Shown here piece after piece: positions 30,229 through 40,434 of a stretch of 64,000 bases of DNA (position 1 is its first letter; the number at the start of each line of letters is the position of its first letter). Made by a program: the position numbers and the translations under genes. Where the stretch lies: positions 15,927,267-15,991,266 of the forward strand of contig CM035431.1 in the NCBI GenBank assembly GCA_020310875.1, given 5' to 3'. The notes below the pieces were generated by a model. The model searched no databases and was not told where the DNA came from. It saw nothing but the letters and a program-made list of their open reading frames with translations. This stretch comes from Ceratopteris richardii. Lineage: Eukaryota > Streptophyta > Polypodiopsida > Polypodiales > Pteridaceae.

Positions 30229-30434
30229 CTATGTCTGCAATTACTATGATTTATGATAATAGAGTGTACCTTTGATATGAAGCTTTAGTCTTTCTTGATC
30301 CTTCGAGCTCGTGCTTTGTACTTCTTCAAGTTTTCTTCCAAGCTTTAGTCTTTGCTTCTTCTATTCACAAAATTTCCGATTCCGGCAACACTCGAGGTTC
30401 TCCTTGCTTCTTCTTCACTTGTATTGCACCTTCT

Positions 30435-30446
30435 ACTCTAATACCA
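30435..30446 (-). other. Element F primer-binding site (degenerate)
   Basis: The minus strand reads TGGTATTAGAGT, two mismatches to the initiator-Met PBS, one base from the LTR edge. Confidence 0.65.
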
Positions 30447-30447
30447 C

Positions 30448-31461
30448 TCTTGGAGACCTTTTAATCTCCAAATGTTCAATTTATCTTGACTTAAGAACTC
30501 CTCTATATCAAGAATAAATTAAACTTTATACAAACTTCAAATTATCTTTCACATATATCAAGAAATACTTCTCTGTATGAAGTTTTCTTCATCTTCAAGA
30601 ATCTGCTTCAAAAATAGACTTCAATTTCTTCATAATACTTCGAATTTAATCATTCAAATGATACTCACATATCCATGCTACCTTTGCGCAACTATATTGA
30701 TCATTAGTTCTTCAAAATAACTACTAGATTTTTTAATTTGATCTTTTAGATCAAATCTGTGTCAAAAACTGTCTTCCAGAAATAGCGACTTTGACATGGT
30801 CAACTTCTTAAGTTGATTTCTCACAGCACAAATCCCGTTTTGCTAAATGCTTTTAGCCATAGCTTCCTTATCTTCTAACTTAGATTTTGAGTGCTCACTT
30901 ATCAAAAACTTTACACTTTGCACTGAGATCTAAGCAAAATACTGACACGAAAAAGTGTGTGACTTTGAGAGATCATCTGCAGACTTTAGATACACATGTT
31001 CCTATTGATCATACTCACAGTAGAAGAAGAATTAGATCATGAAACTTTGAACATAGCTTCACTAGCTTCTAGATTAGATGTGTACAAAAGGATTTCTGAT
31101 CCACATGATCAGACTAAGAGAAATCCACAAAGTACTCATCGCTATTTTCTGAAGATGATTCTCTTCACATCTATCTCTATGACACTTGACTTCTAATGAC
31201 TCTCTCATGTATTCCTTTACATCATTGACTTATATACATATGATTCTAGACTTATCCCGCATCTATTACATTACTCCTTATCATCCTAAGGATTATATTC
31301 TACTCAAATTACAAGAATTTCTAGTTGTAATGTACATATGTATACAAGCTTCACTTCTAGGATTTCTTCACTTCCTCAAATGACTTCTTGAACTTCAATC
31401 TGATCATAGACTTGCTTCAAGCTCTTTGTAATCACCAATTTGTGATTGTTTTGCTCCAACA
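30448..31461 (-). repeat. Element F 5' LTR, about 1014 bp
   Basis: The edges TCTTGGAG (30448) and CTCCAACA (31461) are inverted repeats of each other save one base, as expected for LTR ends. The left edge has mutated from TG to TC. The minus strand has GTATATAAGTC near 31230 as TATA candidate. There is no second copy in the window for comparison. Confidence 0.6.
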
Positions 31462-31762
31462 TGCATGCTATAAACAAACATTCGAAGACATGTTCAGATC
31501 AGGTTTCTGGGAGTATCACTCGGAGATCTTCGCACCGAAGCCTACACACCTGATTCATCTCTTCGCATGTGAACAAGCTATGTACTCCGAGTACTACACG
31601 ACACCACAACCCGATGTCCGAGGTGCAATAAATTTGGATGCGCAACAAGCTGACCTAGCACGAGGATTACAGATAGGAGAACACGAGCTAGCCACCAATG
31701 TCATCCAATACTATATTGACCACCCTCTCGAAAAGAGGTATGTCAGGGGTGATAGACGCTAG
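31462..31762 (+). pseudogene. 3' end of a gypsy internal region (probably E2)
   Basis: About 100 codons (TFEDMFRSGFWEYHSEIF, APKPTHLIHLFACEQAMYSE, AQQADLARGLQIGEHELATN) end in a stop next to a polypurine tract and an LTR start. I recognise no domain. By position it is the last reading frame of an LTR element. Orientation and LTR family agree with E2 after undoing the inversion. Confidence 0.45.
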
Positions 31763-31773
31763 AAAGGGGGGAG
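31761..31773 (+). other. Polypurine tract of the E2-family element
   Basis: AGAAAGGGGGGAG lies immediately before TGTTGGCATAC, a classic PPT/3' LTR boundary. Confidence 0.75.
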
Positions 31774-32230
31774 TGTTGGCATACAAGTATAAGCAGAGCA
31801 TACAGGCACAAAGGAACATCCATGCACAATATGGCAACAAGCCCCAATCATTTTTTTCATAAAAAATTCTCAACTCAAGTGATTTTCGGCACTACACACA
31901 CATTGTAAATCCTCTTTTGGTAGAATAGACTCCATTTTGTTCAAGATGAGGAGTCTATAGAACCTAATTTTTAACTAGGTCGTACACGGTCTGCACAAGG
32001 CCAAAGCTAGTCAAAATACTATAAAAAGAGATAGAGAGCTCATTTTTGGGGTTAGATTGTTTGTGAATTGAGCTTATGTAAGAGACTTTTTTACTAATGC
32101 AAAGAACTCCATTGTTCCTCTCCTTGTTCTTGCCTTGTGTGCGCGTGTGTGTGTATGTGTGTGCATGCATGTGTGCTTATCGCTCACACACTTGTGCCAT
32201 CACTTGCTCATAGTCTTCATACTAATCCTC
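31774..32230 (+). repeat. 3' LTR of the E/H gypsy family
   Basis: Starts TGTTGGCATAC at the PPT. Contains GACTCCATTTTGTTCAAG, CTATAAAAAGAGATAGAGAGC (TATA near 32022), a GTGTGTGTATGTGTGTGCATG run near 32140 and ACTTGCTCATAGTCTTCATA. All occur in the same order at 22170-22730 and, inverted, at 48350-48993. The right edge is placed at CACGTCTCCA by comparison and is uncertain. Confidence 0.6.
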
Positions 32231-33460
32231 ACGTCTCCAGGTAGGCTCTCGAATTGAAGAGCTGAGAAGTCAATAATAGGCCACCCGAGTGTTGCACTGG
32301 TAGAACCTTCGGCTTGGATGATTAAAAGCTGGTGTTGTGAACCTAAGCTAGAGTGAAAGGGAACACATATTAGACATGGAAAATAATTAAGATCCCAAGA
32401 AGATGAGACCTCCATTCCTTTCCAGCATCAACATGCTTCCTGTGTAGTGTATGTGATTTTAATGTTTTGAGAGGTGAATTGTGAGAAGTATGAGCTTTGA
32501 TTGTGATGGGAGTGTGTGAGGTGTGTGGCTGCATAATTGACTTTGAATGAGTATTGCCTACAAAGGTAGTGTATGTTACAAGGATGGTGGTGATATGGCT
32601 TTGTCGAACTGGGTCTGAGTGTAGTGGTTAACAGGAGTTTAGCTTCACTAAGTTGGGTGTCAAGGTGAGTTTGGTTGAGAGTTGTCGTATGTAATGAAGG
32701 CTTGGGGATCCATTTTGATACCACATAGGGCTTTAGAAGAGGTGAAGTGGAATTTACAAAACAAGGTGTGTAGGGTGTCCTGGTGGTCTCAAAAAAGGTC
32801 TTCTTCAAGTTGACTAAGGTTGAAGCATAAGTTGCACACTTTTTCGGTACCTATAGTTGGCGGGACTTGGACTGAGCGGTCACCAAGGATTTGGGCACCC
32901 AAATCTGTCGAATTTTTTGCCTCAATTGAACTTGAGAGGGATGTCAAAGATCAGGAATGTTTGACTCACTAGACATGGTCACTTTGCTGATCCACCTAGG
33001 TTGTGGGAATTTTTGAGTGGATTGTCTAAAGGGCCACTATGATGTGTGGCACCGTGGAGTATGTGGATGATGTGGCTGTACTGTTCGCCAAGAGTGAGAT
33101 GTTATATTCACACGTTTTGGAAAAGAAGGGAGATCAACTGTTATCATGCCCAGAAGTGGTGACTCTTCATGTCCATCTAACAACAGAGCCTTACGCCTCC
33201 ATACTTGTCGAATTCCTATCTTTCTGCCCAGTCTCTTCACCTTGATGGATGGTAATTCTTGTTTTTGTCCGATAGGGTTTGTTGAGTCCGACAAGGTTGG
33301 GGAGAGGCCACACGTAGGGGGGCTTCTATCATGTCCAATACCTCTCTGCACTGTCTTTGGAGGGGTATCTCATGATACTTTCATGCAAGTTCCAACTGAA
33401 GCACACTTCTACAAAGATTTAAAGTCATTGAATAGTGGTATAACCATTCCTGGCCTAGGA
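32231..33460. other. No gene recognised
   Basis: About 1.2 kb of unassigned sequence with frames up to about 126 codons on the minus strand (Thr/His-rich, 32808-32428), none recognisable. It lies between the E2 3' LTR and the last frame of E1, so it may be old retroelement 3' sequence. Confidence 0.4.
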
Positions 33461-33900
33461 TCATAGTTCTATTAAGTCATCGTCATGGCAAACCAAGAGT
33501 TTCACTGTCAAGGTCACATCATCAATGGAAATAGGTAGCTCGACCTCACCTATGCAAGGGGTTTCTAATCCAGCGAGTCCTATGAGATATGCTTCAAGAG
33601 GTTTAATTTCACCTTCTCTACAAAGAGAGAATCGAATTGCATTCATTGCTCCACCAAAGTCGATCAAAGCCTTACATTGCATACACATGGGATCTTGTCC
33701 TAGAGTGATATCAATGAATGGTCTCCTATCAATAATACTCAGGACATCTCTTCCTCCAAGTTGGCACATAGCTACAAGATATCGTGGGGCGCCCACCGAT
33801 TGAGGTTCTCTACCTAGTCATCTCCTTCGTAGTCTCATTCGCTTAATGCATTCCAATGCTTCTGCTTGGGCTTGAGCTCTGATTCGTTCCTCCTCTTCCT
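33461..33900 (-). pseudogene. Gypsy E1: reading frame downstream of integrase with a retropepsin-like domain
   Basis: After the integrase stop the minus strand has EEEERIRAQAQAEALECIKR (coiled-coil-like, between two stops). It is followed by QDPMCMQCKALIDFGGAMNA, PLEAYLIGLAGLETPCIGEV and PISIDDVTLTVKLLVCHDD. The ALIDFGGAMNAI block has the shape of a retroviral protease active site (ALVDSGA.MN) with Phe in place of Ser/Thr, so it is presumably dead. E1 already has a protease before RT (38203-38541). A second one after integrase is unusual. It may be a separate truncated element or a 3' extra frame. Confidence 0.55.
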
Positions 33901-33908
33901 AGAGTTAG

Positions 33909-35010
33909 TCATGTAAGCATGTCTGCAATTAAGGGTTCCTGATATAGATTAACTTGGCATCCGTTGATATAGTTAGGCATTACTTCACCTTCAAGAGTAG
34001 CTAGTTGAACCGCACCGCTAGTTGATATCCTATTGATGATCATGGGTTCGTAACCTCGTTTCTCTAACTTGTTGGCATGTTGTTTCAAGGTGTAGACTAG
34101 CACCAAATCTCCTAATTGTAATCCTTTATCCTTAATATGACCATCAAAGTAGGCTTTCTGTCTCTTCTTTGCGGCATAAATTCCTGCTGTTGCTCGTAGT
34201 CTTGTCTCTCCCAACTGTTCTAAGTCAAGTATTCTCAAGGAAAGTTGATGACCCATCCACTCATATTCCTGAGCTATTTTGAGTGTGGGTATCAAAAAGT
34301 CTAAAGGCAACACAACATTCTGACCAAACACCATCTGGAATGGTGTGGCATTAAGTACTGTTTTATAGGCTACGCAATAGGCCCATAATGTGTGGTGTAA
34401 TTGTTCATCCCAATCTGAACATTGATTGAGAATGTTGCACAAAATCGTATTAGTACTTTCAGCCTATCCATTAGCTTGTGGATGATACGGTGCCGATTTC
34501 TTGTGTACTACCTTAAAGTCTTGTAATAGATATTCAATGACCTCATTTAAGAAGTGAGTACCCCTATCAGTTACAAGCTCGATAGGAAGTCCATATCTTG
34601 TGAAGACGTTCTCAAACAAGAACTTAGCCATGGTGCGTGCATCATTTTTCCTTGTGGCCTTGGCTTCTACCCATTTAGTAAGATAGTCAGTGGTAACTAT
34701 GATGTACTCGACATGAGAATTCCTTGCAGGGGGGTTAATAGGTCCCACAAAATCTATTCCCCATTTTGAGAATGCATGCCCTCCCATCATGGGTCTTAGG
34801 GGCATCTCATCCCTGCATATGGGATACTAAGTACTTTGACATACATCACATCCTTTTACGTAGGTGTGGGCATGCATATGTAGAGTGGGCCACCATAATC
34901 CTGAAAATAGTATGGCCTTGATAACACGATCACATCCAAAATGGCCTCCTGTGGCACCCAGGTGTGTAGTGTCCAAAAAGTTAAGTTATTAACTCTCGTG
35001 CACACTTATC
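33909..35010 (-). pseudogene. Gypsy E1: integrase
   Basis: All three integrase domains are traceable. HLGATGGHFGCDRVI and YVKGCDVCQ give an intact HHCC finger (about 34990-34845). KWGIDFVGPI, ELVTDRGTHFLNEVI and NG*AESTN give the D, D, E residues, with a TAG just before the Glu segment. LWAYCVAYKTVLNATPFQMV, KDKGLQLGDLVLVYTLKQH and SGAVQLATLEGEVMPNYING form the C-terminal domain. No chromodomain follows, so E1 is not a chromovirus in the manner of Z. The stop near 34450 and one near 34805 are the main lesions. Confidence 0.85.
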
Positions 35011-35376
35011 CTCAGGTAACCGTCTCGTCCTCACTTATACAAATTATCATCAATGAGCTTGTAGTCATAAAGGTTCACTCCAATCTTGCGTTAGGGTCAC
35101 CTCGTATAACGTGGCATGTTCTCACCTAACCTCTTCAAGTTCAATAGCATTGCTTGTCTCGAACGGCGTTGCTCTAGTGCACCTACATGTGCTGATTGCA
35201 ACGAATTTGTTATACTCCTGTTCTTCTTCATAATAGGCAAGGATGTTTTGATGGACTTGCCTATAGATACTTCTTGCGAGAAGTTGGTATCTCGGCGCTC
35301 TCACTATCTCTTTCTCTTGGGTTATCACTTGAGGGTTCTTAGGTCTGTATGTCAGTATTGGAACTAATGACTTGGC
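35011..35376 (-). pseudogene. Gypsy E1: RNase H-integrase linker
   Basis: The minus-strand frame 35328-35122 (REKEIVRAPRYQLLARSIYR, HQNILAYYEEEQEYNKFVAI) joins RNase H to the integrase finger. It is typical in place but poorly conserved, with frame changes at both ends. Confidence 0.5.
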
Positions 35377-35866
35377 TCATTCAGGGACAATATCGACATT
35401 GAAGAGATACGCATCTGGTAGCTCATCTGCTACTCTAGTAGCTGTTTCTTCAGAAGTTATCCTAGAGAGGTGGTCTACTCTCAAGTGTTTCTTCCCCTTC
35501 TTGACTACAACTTTGAAATCATACTCCAACAACAGTAAAAACCAACGTATTAATCTACCTATGTTGCATGGTTTTTTCACTAAATACAAGAGAGCCTAAT
35601 GGTCGATAAAAAATTTAAACTTATTTGCCAATAAATAATGGCAAAACTTCTTCATCCCATAGACCATTACTAGCTCCTCTCTCAGTAGTGGTGTAGTTTC
35701 TCTCTGCATTGTTCAACTGCCTACTAGCATATGCAATTGGTAAATCTATATTTCCCTCCTCTTTGGGTTGTGCCAACACACATCCTATGGAATGATTAGA
35801 AGCATCTACATATACATGAAAAGGTTTATTCCAATGAGGCACAACTAGAATAGATGCAGGACACAA
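35377..35866 (-). pseudogene. Gypsy E1: RNase H
   Basis: WNKPFHVYVDASNHSIGCVL (first catalytic Asp), DLPIAYASRQLNNAERNYTT and TERGASNGL (Glu) lie in 35866-35621. After a frameshift, YLVKKPCNIGRLIRWFLLLL, EYDFKVVVKKGKKH and RVDHLSRI follow in 35589-35377. This is the standard gypsy RNase H order, broken once in the middle. Confidence 0.85.
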
Positions 35867-36328
35867 TCATCGTTTAAGCTCATTAAAGGAACTCTCCCAT
35901 TCTTCTATCCACTCAAAGTTTCTTAGTAGGTTGTAGAGTGGTTTCGCGATGATTGCATACATATGTATGAATCATCGATAATATCCACAATGGCCAATAA
36001 ATGCTTGTACTTATTTTATGTTCTTTGGCTCGGGTAATTCATTAATTACATGTACCTTATCTTCATCTGTGGAGATTCCATTTTTTGAAATTATGTCATC
36101 AAGTATCTTGCCTTGTGTGACCATAAAAGCACACTTCTAAGGGTTTAAATAGACTTGATATTCTCGACTCTTATCAAAGATGCGTTCAAGCTCAGGAATA
36201 TGATGTGGTCTACACACTGAGTGAGCATGCAAGTCATCCACATACACTTCTAGGTTGTTTCTTAAAACTCTTTGAACACATGGCACATCAACCTTTGGAA
36301 AGTTGTAGGTGCATTCGTCAGCCAAAAA
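35867..36328 (-). pseudogene. Gypsy E1: reverse transcriptase, second part
   Basis: From the solo LTR junction the minus strand reads FLADECTYNFPKV, QRVLRNNLEVYVDDLHAHS (the catalytic YVDD) and ELERIFDKSREYQVYLNP. Thumb sequence near 36000-35880 is decayed. The first part is on the other side of the solo LTR (37383-37600). Confidence 0.85.
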
Positions 36329-37382
36329 TGTTGGAAAGATGGATGGACACTCCAAGAAATGAGTAGGTGCTACTAATCCCTGCTTTACACCAGCCCTCTT
36401 TTGCTTTGGAGTTGAGTTTTAGGCTCTCTTAGCTTTCCAATGAAACTAAACAAGTGCCTATGTACTTTGGAAATGATGCGAGAAATGATTGATTCAAGAC
36501 AGACTACTTCCAAGCTCAAGAATCAATGAAGACCTTCTATTTTTTTTCACACACCTGCTGATTGTTAAGCTCACTGCTTCCAGTACAGTAGGAATTAGAA
36601 CACTTCCTTTTGGAGATATTAAATTAGCTTAATGAGCTAATCATTCCAAGTGGAATCACTTGAAATGATGTACAATACATAGAGCAATCAAATCATTATC
36701 CCCGATTTTTTAGGACCTGTGTAGAGTTTGACCAGTGATCACCTCGATGCAGTTTTCTCTAACTCCATTGCATAGAAAGTCTTCAAAATTTGATAGCACG
36801 TAGAGGACTTAGAGATGATTCCAACAAGCTATAGAACATTGAAAATGGTGGAGAAATGACTGAGATATGAGCAATACAAAAGGATTGTTATAAGTGATAA
36901 TGAAAGAGAAACTAGTAGATATAATGAGTGATCTATTGTATTATGAAACAATGTTGTACATGATCATTTGACATGATGAGCAATGCTCAATGATACTCAG
37001 AGGTGTAGGCTATGAAGTAAGCCACACTCTCCTTCAATGAGATCAACAAGGATTCAAATATGGACTCATCTATCCCACGAGTTTTACATTTATCTTATAT
37101 AGATGATTGATTTGAATTTTGAATTTGATTTCTTGATTGGCTTTCTCTAGAAAAGTGATCCTCTAATCTAGGAGATATTATCTCCAAATAAAGTAGTAGC
37201 TTTTCTATCTAACAAACTCCACAAGTTTAGTTGTAGCTACAAATGTTCCTCTAAGATAAATAAACTTTTACAAGTGGTAAAAGGTAAAGAATCCATAGCA
37301 ATGGTTCTCATGGGTCTTCAAGTATTTGCACATAAAGTCTTTATATCTAGCCAAGTGTGTAGGTTTGGTATTTGCACCAACA
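36329..37382 (-). repeat. Solo LTR of the element D family, 1054 bp
   Basis: Complete from TGTTGGAAAGATGG to GCACCAACA, with no internal region. The flanks read AAAAA and CAAAA (four of five identical), consistent with a target duplication. It splits the reverse transcriptase of E1 between MPF and the following ADE/YNF motif. A single LTR with both edges intact is the product of recombination between the two LTRs of a former full element. Confidence 0.88.
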
Positions 37383-37600
37383 CAAAAGGCATTACTCAAA
37401 ATGCAAAGATACCCCACTCGGTGGCAAATGTTGTCTTATGCTAGTCCTCGAGGGCAATGGCAACTTGATTATAGCCTGAGAATTCCTCAAAGAAGCTATA
37501 CACTTCCTTGCTTGCGGCTCTTTCCAACAAGTGTTCTATAATGGGTAAAGGATAACTATCTCTAATGGTAGCAGCATTGACCTTCTATTCTCATGTTTCT
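37383..37600 (-). pseudogene. Gypsy E1: reverse transcriptase, first part
   Basis: The minus strand gives VNAATIRDSYPLPIIEHLLE, GYNQVAIALEDQHKTTFATE and WGIFAF*VMPF, a textbook gypsy RT: fingers, the region of the first catalytic Asp (degenerate), the FATEWG motif and the MPFGL motif cut by the solo LTR. Confidence 0.82.
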
Positions 37601-38184
37601 TCCTAGGGGTGGTGAGGTCTGGGGACATGACTTCCACCTAACCTAGAAATTCCTCTTTTGATGAATATTTAGATGTGTTTGAATCTACTTTCCATTCCTC
37701 ATCGTTCACTTGCTTACTCCATTCCGAGATCTCTCCTTCAAGATTATCCTCTTCTGTTTCTTCCTTTGCTAGGTTTATGGTAAAGATAGATATATCATAA
37801 CCGTCTTCGTCACAATGGGGGGGGGGTCCATTGTTCTTTGTTAATTGCAATATCCATAGTCGCTAGAATCTCTACCCAACTATAGGGTTTGAATTCCTTA
37901 TCTAGAAATACGACGGGAGCATATGCTGGGTCCTCCACAAGTCTAGAGGTGTGACCTACTTCTGACATTCTAGCTTTTGCATGTTCCTCTTCCTTGGCTA
38001 CGATTTTACACATCCAAAGGTGTGTATCCTCATGCAACCATGATGGATCTGATGTTAAGGAATGTACCGATTCCTTCTCCTCTTCATCCCTATGTAAGCT
38101 ATTCCATTGCAAAGGTGGTACATCCCTATGTGAATAGTCTCTGAGGTTCACTTTCGTGGTCACTCCTAGGTGTTGTAAGTACAA
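37601..38184 (-). pseudogene. Gypsy E1: protease-RT linker
   Basis: YLQHLGVTTKVNLRDYSHRD, HEDTHLWMCKIVAKEEEHAK, DPAYAPVVFLDKEF and WVEILATMDIAINKEQWTP, then after a frameshift at a run of eight G (37819-37827) DEDGYDISIF. Nearly the same sequence occurs in E2 at 40435-40750 and 28570-28650, which is what identifies those as two halves of one gene. Confidence 0.8.
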
Positions 38185-38202
38185 AGAGTTGGTTCCCCAA
38201 TC

Positions 38203-38541
38203 TTATACTACCTGCAATTGTCGCATGAAGGGTCTACCTAAGAGCATCTCGTATGCTTGATTCTTTCCAAAATCACATATTGCAAAGGTGTGATCGAATT
38301 CTACTCCCAAAGTGGATAGAGTAATGCCTTTGAATAGTTGTAAGGGTTTTTCTATATGTCCATTTGCCATCTGCAACTTCATCCTAGTGGGTCTAAGATC
38401 TGGTTTTCCCCAACGTTTCCATAGAGAAGTGGTCATGATAGCTACTTCTGCACCTGTGTCTAGGATGGCTTCACTAGTGTAACTTTTGTACATAATGGGC
38501 AAATAATCATTACCTTCCTCACCTTCACCTACATCTCCCAC
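38203..38541 (-). pseudogene. Gypsy E1: aspartic protease
   Basis: Open 112 codons: SYTSEAILDTGAEVAIMTTS with an intact DTG active site, TRMKLQMANGHIEKPLQLFK, GVEFDHTFAICDF and MLLGRPFMRQLQVV (the flap/alpha region with LLGRPF). The upstream gag is frameshifted from it. Confidence 0.85.
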
Positions 38542-39304
38542 CTTATCTAGGGGTATTTCAGGTACCTTTCCTCGTGCATTTGGTCTAGACGAGGTTGTGG
38601 CTATTTCTAGGAACTGTGTTCCTAATAGCTTCTGTGTTTCTAGGAAGAACTCAGTTCTCTCCCCTTACTGGAATAGTGGGGGCTTTCACTTGAATTGAGC
38701 AATCTTCACAGGGGCCCTATGAAGTGAGGTAACTCTTGCACAGAGTTAATTTAAATCTAGTATGCTCGCTTGGCCAATCATCCACTTGATCTCTATAAAT
38801 GGATGGGATGTCTGCAGGGAATTGTTCACTTGAGTCATCAATCTCGAGTATAGGAGGTTTTGATTCTTGTTCCTGCCTCCATCTTTCTTCTTGAATCTCT
38901 TTCAAGGTGGCGTGTGAATCCATATAACCCGTTTGATGATTTTCTAAGTCTGACCTAACCCTTTCAAATAGAGTAGTCTTCAAAGGTTCCTTTGGGCTGG
39001 TTTGTGTGCTAGAGCTGACTTTCGCAGGGTTAGATACTACTTTCCCTAATCTTTCTAGTAGTCTTTGAAAATGTAACTCAGGCTTGACCATAATTTCCAA
39101 ATTGAGTTACTGTGATGCTTCAAACATTTCCTGGGCTAATTCAACCATTTTCATGCATAGATTGGTTCTCTCCGTTTCCAAGTCGACTCTTGGGTAATTC
39201 TTGCTAGATTCTCCTACTTGTGGTCCTTGTAGTTGAATTACTAACCTATGAAGGCCATCCTCATATACCGAGGCACCCAATCTATTCGTATGGATATACT
39301 CCAA
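38542..39304 (-). pseudogene. Gypsy E1: gag C-terminal region
   Basis: Minus-strand frames 39304-39107 (YPRVDLETERTNLCMKMVEL, AQEMFEASQ) and 39100-38717 (LERLGKVVSNPAKV, EIQEERWRQEQESKPPILEI, QFPADIPSIYRDQ) match E2 at 41675-41800 and 41400-41600 (YPRADLELEQTKLCAKMVEL; QFPQDIPSIYGE). The zinc-knuckle part of gag seen in E2 is missing here. Confidence 0.78.
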
Positions 39305-39769
39305 CTGAGTCTTGTAGGGTCCCTCCCTTTTGTCTAGGTGGGCTACATTATTGACACTCCCGGATATATTTCATTTTAATTCATTTGTGTGTTGTGTATT
39401 CAAATCACAAAATTCCAGTAGGCTTAATCCCTACACCCACTTACTTCTTCTCTCATTGACCACTTATCACTCAATGAGGTAGGGCGAATTGTGGCTACTC
39501 AAGGAGTCCTAAGGCACTCCAATGATCACAATATATCTTTGCTCGAAGAAATCGTCAACAAATAAAGAAATGGAAATTCCACTTACAAAGGTCTCCTAGA
39601 CTTAAGAAGCGGTTGTTTTGACTTTGCTTGAGAACTCGAGGTAATTTCACACTTCTCCCTTTGCCCTATGCCACACACAAGGTTTCACAATAAATGTCCA
39701 AAAAAGTACCCTAAAAAATTGGAGAATATGTGCAAAACCCTAATTTGGCATTTTGTCTAACATTCCTGA
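39305..39769. other. Leader or 5' flank of gypsy E1, no gene recognised
   Basis: Non-coding sequence between the first gag piece of E1 and the GACCATC array. In gypsy sense it should be leader. No PBS was found because the corresponding LTR is displaced. Confidence 0.4.
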
Positions 39770-39988
39770 TGGTCAGACACAATCGTGATGATGTGTCACC
39801 ATCGCGATCCTGTGACACCCACGATGGTCAGAGGTCATGATGATTAGGCCCTACGATGATGAGTCACAGTCACGACGGGAAAGTCATGATGGTCAGTTAG
39901 GGTCACGAGGATCAAGTCACGGCGATCAAGCTACAATGATCACTGATAATTGCAATGGTCAGTTCACGATGGTCAAATGACGATGGTC
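39770..39988. repeat. Degenerate GATGGTC array, right part (inverted relative to 22870-23062)
   Basis: The plus strand carries GATGGTCA-type units (CACGATGGTCAG, CATGATGGTCAG, CGATGGTCAAA), the reverse complement of the GACCATC units at 22.9 kb. Irregular spacing of 15-25 bases; many units contain CCATC...GATGG dyads. Confidence 0.72.
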
Positions 39989-39993
39989 AAGGC
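39989..39993. repeat. Element D target-site duplication, inverted copy (AAGGC)
   Basis: Reverse complement of GCCTT at 23063-23067, directly against the LTR end at 39994. Confidence 0.82.
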
Positions 39994-40434
39994 TGTTGGT
40001 GAAAATACCAAGCCTACAAACTTGGCTAGATATAAAGACTTTATGTGCAAATACTTGAAGACCCATGAGAACCATTGCTATGGATTCTTTACCTTTTACC
40101 AATTGTAAAAGTCTATTTGAGTTAGAGGAATATTTGTAGCTACAACTAAATGTGTGGAGTTTGTTAGATAGAAAAGCTACGACTTTATTTGGAGAGAACA
40201 TCTCCTAGATTAGAGGATCACTTTTCTAGAGAAAGCCAATCAATAATTCAAATTAAAAATTCAAATGAATCATCTATATAAGATGAATGTAAAACTCACG
40301 TGATAGATGAGTCCATATTCGAATCCTTGTTGATCTCATTGAAGGAGAGGGTGGCTTACTTCATAGCCTACACCTCTGAGTATCATTGAGCATTTCTCAT
40401 CATGCCAATGATCATGTACAACATTGTTTCATAC
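39994..40434 (+). repeat. Displaced 441-bp end of the element D right LTR
   Basis: TGTTGGTGAAAATACC followed by AAGCCTACAAACTTGG is the reverse complement of the far edge of the D LTR. Homology continues to about 40434 (TTGTTTCATA), which equals D LTR positions 626 to 1066. It then joins gypsy E2 coding sequence at CTCTTCGTCGGG. Confidence 0.88.

Larger units (their letters stand above)
28830..31461 (-). mobile_element. Element F: truncated Ty1/copia (5' LTR, gag, protease only)
   Basis: A minus-strand copia distinct from C and D but of the same broad lineage: 5' LTR 30448-31461, degenerate PBS, gag and protease, then abrupt loss at 28830 before integrase. The 3' half and 3' LTR are missing. 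It lies inside gypsy E2, whose pieces flank it at 28829 and 31462. Confidence 0.78.

Noticed and set aside
32280..32345. tRNA-like sequence with GCACTGGTAGAACC and TGTGAACCT
   Set aside because: Neither box fits the Pol III consensus well, and it lies next to an LTR edge; no SINE tail.
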